NCBI GenBank assembly: GCA_025363015.1
Contig: JANYEQ010000124.1
Span: 29,638 to 93,637 of the forward strand
DNA length: 64,000 nucleotides
DNA from: Bacteroidota bacterium
GTDB lineage: Bacteria; Bacteroidota; Bacteroidia; B-17B0; Aurantibacillaceae
Direction of reading: 5' to 3'
A program made the translations under genes and the position numbers. Of this stretch, positions 28,203-36,132 are shown in pieces (position 1 is the first letter of the stretch; the number at the start of each line of letters is the position of its first letter). The notes beneath the pieces are model-generated. The model searched no databases. It saw nothing but the letters and a program-made list of their open reading frames with translations, and had not been told where the DNA came from.

Positions 28203-28805
28203 CTAATTTAATGTTTTTATTAATTGTAAAAATTCGTTTTGTAAAGTTAAAGTTTTATCGTTGTTATACCAATGTTGTATCGCCAATGATTTTTCGTCTT
28301 TTGTTACATTTTGTTGTAGTAACTGTTGAGTTAAATTTTGTACGGCAACGGGGCGAGGGCCCCAAACAAATTTTTCTATATACCCTGTACTTGCCGTTGA
28401 ATCTTTTTCTAAACAAATTAATTTTGGAATGGAACGGCCGCCATTTGTAAGATATCTATCCATTAACTCTAAATTTTCGTCACGTAAAATTAAACGTAAT
28501 TCTATGTTTGGATTTTCTTTTTCAATATAATAAAATACCGGAATGTTTTGTGCCGCATCGCCACACCAACCTTCAGTAATTACTAACCAAATATATTTTT
28601 TAGTTATTTTTTGTAATTCGTTTTTTATATCCTCCGTTAGTATTAACGTTTTATTTAAGCGCCTCATGCGTGCCAAGTTTAATTTAGCATAGTTAATATA
28701 ACTTTCAGATTGATCGTGACCCGTGGTTTTGCCATTAGCCATTAAAGTTTCCAATAAATTACAGTATTCAGCATAATTTATTGATTTTGAAATGTAGTTA
28801 GTCAT
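28203..28805 (-). CDS. Thioredoxin-fold protein with single active-site cysteine
   Basis: A 200-residue cytoplasmic thioredoxin-like protein of a kind frequent in Bacteroidota. The thioredoxin strand-loop is LVITEGWCGDAAQNIP (about residues 90-105), with CGDA replacing CxxC, so only one cysteine is present. GGRSIPKLICL supplies the cis-proline segment. The N-terminal third is helical. With one cysteine it cannot act as a classic dithiol reductase; a chaperone or thiol-transfer role is possible. It overlaps ogt by 8 bases and precedes hemB by 4 bases. Confidence 0.82.
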   Translation of the reverse strand: MTNYISKSINYAEYCNLLETLMANGKTTGHDQSESYINYAKLNLARMRRLNKTLILTEDIKNELQKITKKYIWLVITEGWCGDAAQNIPVFYYIEKENPNIELRLILRDENLELMDRYLTNGGRSIPKLICLEKDSTASTGYIEKFVWGPRPVAVQNLTQQLLQQNVTKDEKSLAIQHWYNNDKTLTLQNEFLQLIKTLN

Positions 28806-29298
28806 ACTGTAAAAGTACTTGTTTATTTTTTTGTTCGTGGTTTATAAGCCATTCTTTTCGCCATAAATCGCCAGAATAACCCGTTAACAAACCATTCGTT
28901 CCAATTACTCTATGACAAGGCACAATGATAGCAAACGGGTTTTTACCATTGGCGGAGGCAGCCGCTCGTATACATTTAGGATTACCTAAATTTTTTGCCA
29001 TTTGTAAATACGAAATGGTTTTTCCGAAATTTATTTTTAGTAGTTCGGTCCATACTTTATTTTGAAATTCAGTTCCGGTAAAGTTTAAGGGCAAACTAAA
29101 CTGTTGCTGTTCTTTATTAAAATAAGCAGTTAATTGTTTTTTTGTATTGGTAAATAAGTCTGAATCTGTTGTTTTGCTTTCGTTTTTTACACTTCCTATT
29201 TTATCAAAAAACTGACAACTAAGTAGCGCATTTTCGTTAGAAGATAATTCTATTATACCAAGTGGAGATGATAGGTAATTATAAAAAATAGCTGGCAT
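28798..29298 (-). CDS. ogt: Methylated-DNA-protein cysteine methyltransferase
   Basis: A 166-residue suicide alkyltransferase repairing O6-alkylguanine. The DNA-binding helix-turn-helix region reads FQNKVWTELLKINFGKTISY, the arginine finger is CIRAAASANGKNP, and the acceptor motif is IVPCHRVIG. The poorly conserved N-terminal domain is complete, so this is the Ogt type without an Ada regulatory domain. It begins one base after the acs stop codon and overlaps the thioredoxin-like gene, so it is part of the long minus-strand transcript. Confidence 0.95.
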   Translation of the reverse strand: MPAIFYNYLSSPLGIIELSSNENALLSCQFFDKIGSVKNESKTTDSDLFTNTKKQLTAYFNKEQQQFSLPLNFTGTEFQNKVWTELLKINFGKTISYLQMAKNLGNPKCIRAAASANGKNPFAIIVPCHRVIGTNGLLTGYSGDLWRKEWLINHEQKNKQVLLQYD

Positions 29299-29299
29299 T

Positions 29300-31201
29300 T
29301 TAAATTCTTCCTTTCACAATTTCCTCAACTACTGCCGGATCTAATAATGTTGAGGTATCTCCTAAATTGGTAATTTCACCTTCGGCAATTTTACGTAAAA
29401 TACGGCGCATTATTTTTCCGCTGCGGGTTTTTGGTAAACCACTTACTATTTGAATTTTATCGGGTTTAGCAATAGCGCCAATTATTTTTGTTACTTCTGC
29501 TAAAATTTCTTTACGCAAATTATCGTGATTTTTTGTGGTAGAGGGCGCAATCACATAAGCATAAATACCCTGCCCTTTAATATCGTGTGGATAGCCAACT
29601 ACAGCACTTTCTACAACATCTGTATGGGAATTAATAGCGCTTTCTACTTCGGCGGTACCAATGCGATGTCCGCTAATGTTCATCACATCATCTACCCTAC
29701 CCGTAATTCTATAAAAACCATTTTCATCTCTACGGCAACCATCGCCTGTAAAATATAAGCCTGGGTAGGTTTCAAAATATGCTTGTTTACAACGGGCATG
29801 ATCGCCATAAGTAGTACGAATGATAGAGGGCCAAGGGAATTTTATGCATAAATTTCCTTCTACATTGTTTCCTAAAATTTCGTCTCCTTTTTCATCTACC
29901 AACAGGGGTTGAATGCCAGGTAAGGGCAGTGTTGCAAAACTTGGTTTTGTAGGTGTAACACCAGCAAGTGCAGAAATTAAAATACCTCCTGTTTCTGTTT
30001 GCCACCAAGTATCTACAATTGGGCAGTTTTCTTTTCCAATATTTTTATGGTACCAGTGCCAAGCTTCTTCATTAATAGGCTCTCCAACACTTCCTAATAC
30101 TTTTAACGAATTTAATTTATAGGGAGTTACAAATTCTAATCCACACGCTTCTAATGCTCGAATTGCAGTTGGCGCTGTATAAAAATGAGTTACTTTATAT
30201 TTATCAATTACATTCCAAAAACGTCCTGCATCTGGAAATGAAGGCACTCCTTCAAAAATAACAGAACTAACTCCAGCCAATAGGGGGCCATAAGCTATAT
30301 AGGAATGCCCTGTAATCCAGCCAACATCGGCGGTACACCAAAATAAATCTTTTGAGTCTGTATCCAAATTCATTTGAAATACATTTTGAAACGAATAGCA
30401 AGTATATATCATATAACCGCCACAGGTATGCACTACGCCTTTTGGCTTGCCTGTACTGCCAGATGTATAAAGAATAAACAACACATCTTCACTATTCATT
30501 AACTCAGGCGTACAAAGTTGCGAAGCGTTAGTAACAACATTTTGCCAAATAACATCGCGATTTGTTAGTGTAATAGCTGTATTGGTATGTTTATATATCA
30601 ATACTTTTTCAACGAATGGACAGGTTTGTAAGGCTTCGTCAACTACTGCTTTAATCGGAATATCCTTTACGCCACGGTAAGCGCCATCTGTGGTTAGCAC
30701 TACTTTACAATCGCTATCTTGTATTCGCCCTGCTAATGCAGAGGCTGAAAACCCTGCAAATACAACTGAATGAACAGCTCCAATTCTTGCACAAGCCAAC
30801 ATTGCAAAAATAGTTTCTGGTATCATTGGCATATAAATACAAACCCTATCGCCTTTTTTAACGCCAAATGATTTTAAAGTATTTGCCACTTTACACACTT
30901 CATCATGTAAATTTTGATAGGTAATTATTCTATTAGGCTTATCAACAAAATTTGATTCCCAAATAAAAGCGGTTTTATTTGCGCTAGTTAATAAATGCCT
31001 GTCAATTGCATTTTCGGTAATATTAAATTTACCATTAATAAACCATTTAATATTAGGTTCGGCAAAATTCCATTCCAATGTTTTTGTCCATTTTTCTTTC
31101 CATAAAAATTGGTGGGCAATTTCATCCCAAAACTCTTCTGGATTTTCAATACTTTTTTGATACGCTTTTTGATACGCTTCAAGTGTTTTTAATTGTGACA
31201 T
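29300..31201 (-). CDS. acs: Acetyl-CoA synthetase (acetate-CoA ligase)
   Basis: A 633-residue ANL-superfamily enzyme forming acetyl-CoA from acetate, ATP and CoA. Motifs in order: HSVVFAGFSASAL, the phosphate loop LYTSGSTGKPKGVVHT (about residue 250), WWQTETGGI (about 400), TGDGCRRDENGFY, GRVDDVMNISGHRIG (hinge), and PKTRSGKIMRRILRKI with the catalytic lysine that is controlled by acetylation in other bacteria. The length is normal. It starts 3 bases after the stop codon of the second truncated TPR gene and ends one base before ogt, so it is embedded in the run that ends with the SiaB/SiaC pair. Confidence 0.97.
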   Translation of the reverse strand: MSQLKTLEAYQKAYQKSIENPEEFWDEIAHQFLWKEKWTKTLEWNFAEPNIKWFINGKFNITENAIDRHLLTSANKTAFIWESNFVDKPNRIITYQNLHDEVCKVANTLKSFGVKKGDRVCIYMPMIPETIFAMLACARIGAVHSVVFAGFSASALAGRIQDSDCKVVLTTDGAYRGVKDIPIKAVVDEALQTCPFVEKVLIYKHTNTAITLTNRDVIWQNVVTNASQLCTPELMNSEDVLFILYTSGSTGKPKGVVHTCGGYMIYTCYSFQNVFQMNLDTDSKDLFWCTADVGWITGHSYIAYGPLLAGVSSVIFEGVPSFPDAGRFWNVIDKYKVTHFYTAPTAIRALEACGLEFVTPYKLNSLKVLGSVGEPINEEAWHWYHKNIGKENCPIVDTWWQTETGGILISALAGVTPTKPSFATLPLPGIQPLLVDEKGDEILGNNVEGNLCIKFPWPSIIRTTYGDHARCKQAYFETYPGLYFTGDGCRRDENGFYRITGRVDDVMNISGHRIGTAEVESAINSHTDVVESAVVGYPHDIKGQGIYAYVIAPSTTKNHDNLRKEILAEVTKIIGAIAKPDKIQIVSGLPKTRSGKIMRRILRKIAEGEITNLGDTSTLLDPAVVEEIVKGRI

Positions 31202-31204
31202 ACA

Positions 31205-32608
31205 TTATTTTTTAATATGTTTACTTATATACTTTTCTGTTGGCATTAAGCTGTGCTGAATGCGGCTAGCATAATTTATGGAGTCAATTATTTCTTTTTG
31301 TTTTTGGTCAACAACAAGCTTTTGTTTTGTAATAATATCTTTTTGTTTGTTAATTTCTATATTGGCTTTAACCTTTTGTTTATAGCTTTTGTAAACAAAA
31401 ATAATTAATACAATCATTATTAAAAACGCAACAATAAAAACGTTTAATTGAAATGATTTTTGTTTACTTAGCGCTAATTGTTTTTGGATTTCTAAATCTT
31501 TTACGATTAACTCATTGTCCTTTTTTTCGGATTGATACTGGGTTTGCATCATAGCAATTTGTTTACTATTATTTTCGGAATAAATAGAATCGGTGATGGC
31601 TTTATACTCATTTAAATAATAAGCTGAACTATCGGCATTTTTATAGTAGGCAGAAATTACTATTAATCCTTCATAGGCATTTTTTAACCCAGTTAAATAG
31701 TTAGTAGATTGAGCTAAATTTTTAGCCAATAAATAATAAGTATGCGATTTAGTATAATTATTTAATCGCCCGTATATTAATGCCATGTTTGAATAGAGTT
31801 CGGATAAAGCCCTGGGTTCGTTAAAAGACATATACATTGGCAGGACCTGTGTAAATAAATTTAAAGCGTTTTTGTTATCGTAAGCATTTGAATAATTTTC
31901 GCCCAATGAAACTAAAGCATCTGCCAATAACAAAGAATCGCCGCATTTTTTAGCATTAATTATAGACTTATTAAGAAAATAATTTGATTTTTGAATTTCA
32001 TGTAAGCTTTGATAACAGCTACCCATATTTAAGCAACAAGAAGAAATGCCACAATCATCTTGTTTTAGTTCTCTAATTTTTAAAGATTTTTCAAAATAAC
32101 TTAAAGCTATTTTATAGTTTTTTTGTTGGTAATAAAGTGTTCCAATATTATTACTTGCCCTAGATATTCCATCATTATCGTTTAAAAATTCGGCAATAGT
32201 AAGGGCTTTTAAATAGTTTTTAGTGGCCTCTGCAAAATTACCCAAGTAATCGTAACATACTCCCATATTTGAATATACATCACAAATACCTTTAGTTTTT
32301 GTATTTAAACCATATAGTATTAATGCCTTTTTTAAATAGATTATTGCCGAATCATAATTTCCAGAATAAATATTACAAATACCTAAATAATTATTGCCTA
32401 AGCCTTCTCCTTTAATATAATTAACTTGTTTTGACTCGTTTAATATTTGCTTTGCATAAAGTTTAGCAGAGTCAATATTGCCTTTTAAATGTAATTTAAA
32501 AGTTTGCCCTAGTTTATAAAAATAAACACTATCTTTTTTTTGTGTAAATCCGCAAACTGACAGCATAAGATAGCTAACAATTAATATTAACTTTATTTGT
32601 TTAAGCAT
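31205..32608 (-). CDS. TPR membrane protein ending at the pre-SpoIIE linker
   Basis: A 467-residue protein: signal peptide (residues 1-22, ending GFTQ), about seven tetratricopeptide repeats (about 40-340, e.g. ICDVYSNMGVCYDYLGNFAE, SRASNNIGTLYYQQKNYKI), one membrane helix (about 390-412, FIVAFLIMIVLIIFVY), and a cytoplasmic coiled coil with IIDSINYASRIQHSLMPTE. The protein stops 10 residues later. In full-length relatives the same linker leads directly into a SpoIIE phosphatase (compare 52454-54535), which is absent here; acs starts 3 bases on. The last 93 coding bases are nearly identical to those of the next upstream gene. It may be a regulatory subunit without its own catalysis or a decayed sensor. 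Confidence 0.85.
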   Translation of the reverse strand: MLKQIKLILIVSYLMLSVCGFTQKKDSVYFYKLGQTFKLHLKGNIDSAKLYAKQILNESKQVNYIKGEGLGNNYLGICNIYSGNYDSAIIYLKKALILYGLNTKTKGICDVYSNMGVCYDYLGNFAEATKNYLKALTIAEFLNDNDGISRASNNIGTLYYQQKNYKIALSYFEKSLKIRELKQDDCGISSCCLNMGSCYQSLHEIQKSNYFLNKSIINAKKCGDSLLLADALVSLGENYSNAYDNKNALNLFTQVLPMYMSFNEPRALSELYSNMALIYGRLNNYTKSHTYYLLAKNLAQSTNYLTGLKNAYEGLIVISAYYKNADSSAYYLNEYKAITDSIYSENNSKQIAMMQTQYQSEKKDNELIVKDLEIQKQLALSKQKSFQLNVFIVAFLIMIVLIIFVYKSYKQKVKANIEINKQKDIITKQKLVVDQKQKEIIDSINYASRIQHSLMPTEKYISKHIKK

Positions 32609-32632
32609 TAGTTGTACTCAATTTAAAATTAT

Positions 32633-34135
32633 TTAATTACTCTTATTTTTAATGTATTTACTTATATATTTTTCTGTTGGCATTAAGCTGCGCTGAATGC
32701 GGCTAGCGTAATTTATGGAGTCAATTATTTCTTTTTGTTTGTCTTCTAATAATAATTTTTGTTTAACAACTAAGGTATTTGCCTTTTGTTTTTGTTTAAA
32801 ATTAATAATGCCAATAATTAAAAATATAGCTAATAAAATAGAAGCAATAATCACAACTAAATTAATTTGTTTTTGTTTTTCGAGTTTAGTTTTTGATAAT
32901 TGCTGTTCTTTAGCTCTTAGTTGTTCTTGGCTTTGTTTTTCAAATAAAAATTCTTTTTGTGCAATGCCTCTCAACTGTTCTTCCTGCTTTAAAGATTCAT
33001 TGAATTTAAAATAAAGTTTAAAGTATTTTAAAGCACTGTCGGAATTATGTTTTTTTTCATACACTTGAGAAATAACATTGCAAAGGGTTAAAATAAGTTT
33101 ACTTTGCCCCTGACTTAACGCTAGGTCATATCCTTTAAATGCATATACTAACGAACTATCAAAATTATTTTGATAGTTATAAATACTTGAAATATTTTGA
33201 TAAACTTCGCATAGGGCAATTTTTCTATCGGTTTTTAAATTTAATTTTTCTGCTTCTTTTGCAAGTACAAAGGCTTGAGCATACTCTTTTTTGTTAATTA
33301 GTATTCCTCCTTTATTATTTAATGCAATAGAATAATGAAACTCATCCTTTGCAATAGAAGATATTTTTAAAGCTAAATCGAGATAATAAATTGCAGAATC
33401 AACTTTATTTATCATTCCATAGGCGGTGGAAAAATCAATATAAATACCAGCAAGTTGATATTTATCTTTATACAATTTACCGTAATTAACAGCTTTATTA
33501 TAAAATTTTATGGATGTAGGTATGTCTTTTAAATTCATATACGTGTAGCCAATAGATTGTAGAGACGAAAGGATATTGAAGGTATCTTTTTTTGGCTCAA
33601 AATATTCTAAAGCCTTAAAATTATACTCAGCCGATTTTAAATAATTACCCTGTTGAAAATAGATTAGACCTATGTTGTAATAAGTTCCAAACTCCTGGGC
33701 GGTATCGTTTATAAGTTTGGCAGTATTAATTTTTTCTAAATAATAAAACTCTGCTTTTTTAAATTCTCCTAAATTATAATAAATAGCCCCCGTAATATTA
33801 TTTGATTTTAATAAAACCTTATAATTGTTACTACGTTTAGCATTTTCAATAGCTTTACCAGCATAAGCTTTAGCTTTGTTATAATTATTGTCGAAGTAAT
33901 ATATTTTTGATTTTTTAAAATAAGCATCTGCTAAAAAAAATAAATTATTCTGCTGCAAACTCAATAATTCTAATTTATTAGCAATAATTAATGCTTGTGG
34001 ACGATTATTAGTAACTATCGCATCGTACTCACTAATTAATTTTATGTAAGGCAACGAATCATTTGCGTTTTTTTGCCCTAAACTAATACTGTTTAAACAA
34101 AATAAACTTATAAATATGAAAAACCTGATGTACAA
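32633..34135 (-). CDS. TPR membrane protein ending at the pre-SpoIIE linker, second copy
   Basis: A 500-residue paralogue of the protein at 31205: signal peptide (residues 1-20, ending SLGQ), about eight tetratricopeptide repeats (about 30-370), a membrane helix (about 423-443, VVIIASILLAIFLIIGII), a coiled coil and the linker IIDSINYASRIQRSLMPTE, then a stop 14 residues later. It lacks the SpoIIE domain, like its neighbour, and begins the minus-strand run (24-base gap to the next gene). It diverges from the OmpA-like gene with about 90 bases between. The same truncation point in both copies argues against random decay of one gene. Confidence 0.85.
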   Translation of the reverse strand: MYIRFFIFISLFCLNSISLGQKNANDSLPYIKLISEYDAIVTNNRPQALIIANKLELLSLQQNNLFFLADAYFKKSKIYYFDNNYNKAKAYAGKAIENAKRSNNYKVLLKSNNITGAIYYNLGEFKKAEFYYLEKINTAKLINDTAQEFGTYYNIGLIYFQQGNYLKSAEYNFKALEYFEPKKDTFNILSSLQSIGYTYMNLKDIPTSIKFYNKAVNYGKLYKDKYQLAGIYIDFSTAYGMINKVDSAIYYLDLALKISSIAKDEFHYSIALNNKGGILINKKEYAQAFVLAKEAEKLNLKTDRKIALCEVYQNISSIYNYQNNFDSSLVYAFKGYDLALSQGQSKLILTLCNVISQVYEKKHNSDSALKYFKLYFKFNESLKQEEQLRGIAQKEFLFEKQSQEQLRAKEQQLSKTKLEKQKQINLVVIIASILLAIFLIIGIINFKQKQKANTLVVKQKLLLEDKQKEIIDSINYASRIQRSLMPTEKYISKYIKNKSN

Positions 34136-34227
34136 AATTTTACCTCACTCAAATATAACAAAGTTATGTTAAAAAAATAGTTATTAAAATCCTTTGTAAA
34201 CCAAAAAAATGAGCTTACTTTTAAGCT

Positions 34228-35232
34228 ATGATTAAAAAATATTTATTACTATTTAGCTTTACTATTTTAATGTGTTTTTCTTGTGTAACACATCGTGTGT
34301 TTGAAGAAGAACAAACCAAACGCAAAACTTGCGAAACAGAATTAGCTGCCATTAAAAAATCGGCTCAAGAAAACGAAGCAAAAATTGCCGAATTAAAAGA
34401 GCAAATGGTTAAAAACGAAAAAGAAAATATAGGCTTAAAGCGCGACACCACTATTATAGGTAGCAATTATCGTAATTTAACTTCTAAGTACGATAAACTA
34501 AACCAATTAAACGAACAACTAATGGATCGTTTAAACAAATTATTAGCTGGTAGCGAAAAAGATAACGGTAAATTAAGTGGGGATTTACAATTAACGCAAG
34601 AGCAATTATTAAAAAAACAAGATGAACTAAAAGCCTTAGAGGCAAAATTAAATAAACAGAAACAAGACTTGGATGATTTAAATGCACAACTAAAACTTAG
34701 AGAAGCGCGTGTAAATGAATTAGAAGCAATTATTAAACAAAAAGACCAAGCCGCTGCCGATTTACGCAAAAAATTAAGCGATGCCCTAACCGCCTTTGAA
34801 GGTAAGGGATTAACCATTACGCAAAAAAATGGTAAAGTATATGTTAGTATGGATGAGAGTCTATTATTTGCAAGCGGTAAAACAAACGTTGAATTAAAAG
34901 GTGTTGAAGCTTTAAAAACCGTAGCAAAAGTACTAGAACAAAACCCCGATATTAACGTTATGGTAGAAGGGCATACCGATGACGTACCCATGAAAGGTGC
35001 TGGCGAAATAAAAGATAATTGGGATTTAAGTGTGATAAGGGCAACATCTGTTACTAAAATTATGCTAAATGCTGCAAATATTGATGCCAAAAGAATAACA
35101 AGCGCTGGAAGAGGTGAGTTTTTTCCGTTAGATACTGCCAAAACGCCTGAAGCAAGAAAGAAAAATAGAAGAACTGAAATTATATTAACTCCAAAACTAG
35201 ATGAACTTTTAAAGGTTTTAGGTTCTAATTAA
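34228..35232 (+). CDS. OmpA-family lipoprotein with long coiled coil
   Basis: A 334-residue envelope protein. The N-terminal signal peptide ends MCFSC, a probable lipobox with cysteine near residue 19. Residues about 30-190 are a continuous heptad-rich coiled coil (many Lys, Glu, Leu and Gln). The C-terminal OmpA/MotB domain (about 200-325) has VMVEGHTDDVPMKG, NWDLSVIRAT and RITSAGRGEF, then KNRRTEIIL, the peptidoglycan (diaminopimelate)-binding fold. It should tether the outer membrane to the cell wall. mscL follows after 11 bases and is probably co-transcribed, pairing envelope stability with osmotic protection. Confidence 0.92.
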   Translation: MIKKYLLLFSFTILMCFSCVTHRVFEEEQTKRKTCETELAAIKKSAQENEAKIAELKEQMVKNEKENIGLKRDTTIIGSNYRNLTSKYDKLNQLNEQLMDRLNKLLAGSEKDNGKLSGDLQLTQEQLLKKQDELKALEAKLNKQKQDLDDLNAQLKLREARVNELEAIIKQKDQAAADLRKKLSDALTAFEGKGLTITQKNGKVYVSMDESLLFASGKTNVELKGVEALKTVAKVLEQNPDINVMVEGHTDDVPMKGAGEIKDNWDLSVIRATSVTKIMLNAANIDAKRITSAGRGEFFPLDTAKTPEARKKNRRTEIILTPKLDELLKVLGSN

Positions 35233-35243
35233 AAAATATAAAT

Positions 35244-35621
35244 ATGGCAATGATTAAAGAATTTAAAGAATTTGTAATGCGAGGTAATGTAATTGACCTT
35301 GCAATTGGTGTAATTATTGGTGGCGCATTTAACAAAATAGTTTCGTCTTTAATTGAAGATATCATTACTCCCCTGATGTTAAAACCAGTTTTAGAAGCCG
35401 CCAACGTAGCTACCTTACAAGATTACGCATGGCATGGGGCTAAAATAGGCTTATTTATAAGTTCGGTTATTACATTTATATTAACAGCATTTGTTTTGTT
35501 TTTAATAATAAAAGGTATGAATGCCGCTAAACGAAAACAAGAAGCTGCCCCTGTTGCTGCGCCAGAGCCTAGCACACAAGAAAAATTATTAATGGAAATT
35601 AGAGATGCTTTAAAAAAATAA
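35244..35621 (+). CDS. mscL: Large-conductance mechanosensitive channel
   Basis: A 125-residue inner-membrane channel that opens under membrane tension. The N-terminal amphipathic helix and first membrane helix read EFKEFVMRGNVIDLAIGVII, with the gate glycines (GVIIGGAFNKIV). The second membrane helix is FISSVITFILTAFVLFLII, and a C-terminal helix follows (TQEKLLMEIRDALKK). The length is slightly short of E. coli MscL but normal. It follows the OmpA-like gene by 11 bases and is ended by the strong hairpin at 35642. Confidence 0.97.
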   Translation: MAMIKEFKEFVMRGNVIDLAIGVIIGGAFNKIVSSLIEDIITPLMLKPVLEAANVATLQDYAWHGAKIGLFISSVITFILTAFVLFLIIKGMNAAKRKQEAAPVAAPEPSTQEKLLMEIRDALKK

Positions 35622-35641
35622 TATAAATATCGTTTAAAACT

Positions 35642-35677
35642 AAAAAGCCTGTTTGAAAAATCAAACAGGCTTTTTTA
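35642..35677. terminator. Bidirectional hairpin terminator
   Basis: A perfect 15-base stem (AAAAAGCCTGTTTGA with its reverse complement) around a 4-base A loop, with a T-run on the plus strand and an A-run before it. It lies between the ends of the convergent mscL and DUF4834 genes and can serve both. Confidence 0.92.
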
Positions 35678-35692
35678 TAAAAACAAACTTCT

Positions 35693-35914
35693 TTATTTTA
35701 CTTCTTCAAAATCAATATACTCGCCTTCTTTATCCGTACTTTTTTTAACAGCACTTTTTATGTCTTTATCAGCAGTAGCACTATGCGTAGTTTGACTTTT
35801 AGTTGAATTAGTGCTATTAAATGCAAAGTTTTTTTTAGGGGTTACCCCTTTAAACATGGCAATTAATTTATAAATTAACCAAATAATTACTAATGTCCAA
35901 ACTAAATCTCTCAT
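35693..35914 (-). CDS. Small DUF4834-like membrane protein
   Basis: A 73-residue protein with one N-terminal membrane helix (LVWTLVIIWLIYKLIAMF, residues 4-21), a Ser/Thr/Lys-rich linker, and the acidic C-terminal motif GEYIDFEEVK that characterises the small Bacteroidota family DUF4834. The tail should be cytoplasmic. The function is unknown. It is monocistronic, with the shared terminator to its 3' side and a 218-base gap to the lytic transglycosylase gene on the other strand. Confidence 0.75.
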   Translation of the reverse strand: MRDLVWTLVIIWLIYKLIAMFKGVTPKKNFAFNSTNSTKSQTTHSATADKDIKSAVKKSTDKEGEYIDFEEVK

Positions 35915-36132
35915 AATTTACACTACAAATTTACTAAAAAACTAAAAAACAAAAGGTATTATTTGTTAATATAGCATACCTCCCGCCTAAATACCATCAC
36001 GCTATATTACCACTCAACATTTTAAAGTTAATATTTAACATTTTTAGCCATTATTTTAAAATAAATTTTAATTATCTTGTAACCTTATTACAATTTATTC
36101 GTTTTAATGATTGTAACATTTACTTAAAAGTT

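Noticed and set aside
34467..35141. Long minus-strand frame opposite the OmpA-like gene
   Set aside because: It is the antisense shadow of a heptad-rich Lys/Glu coiled coil, which gives long Ser/Phe/Leu-rich complementary frames.
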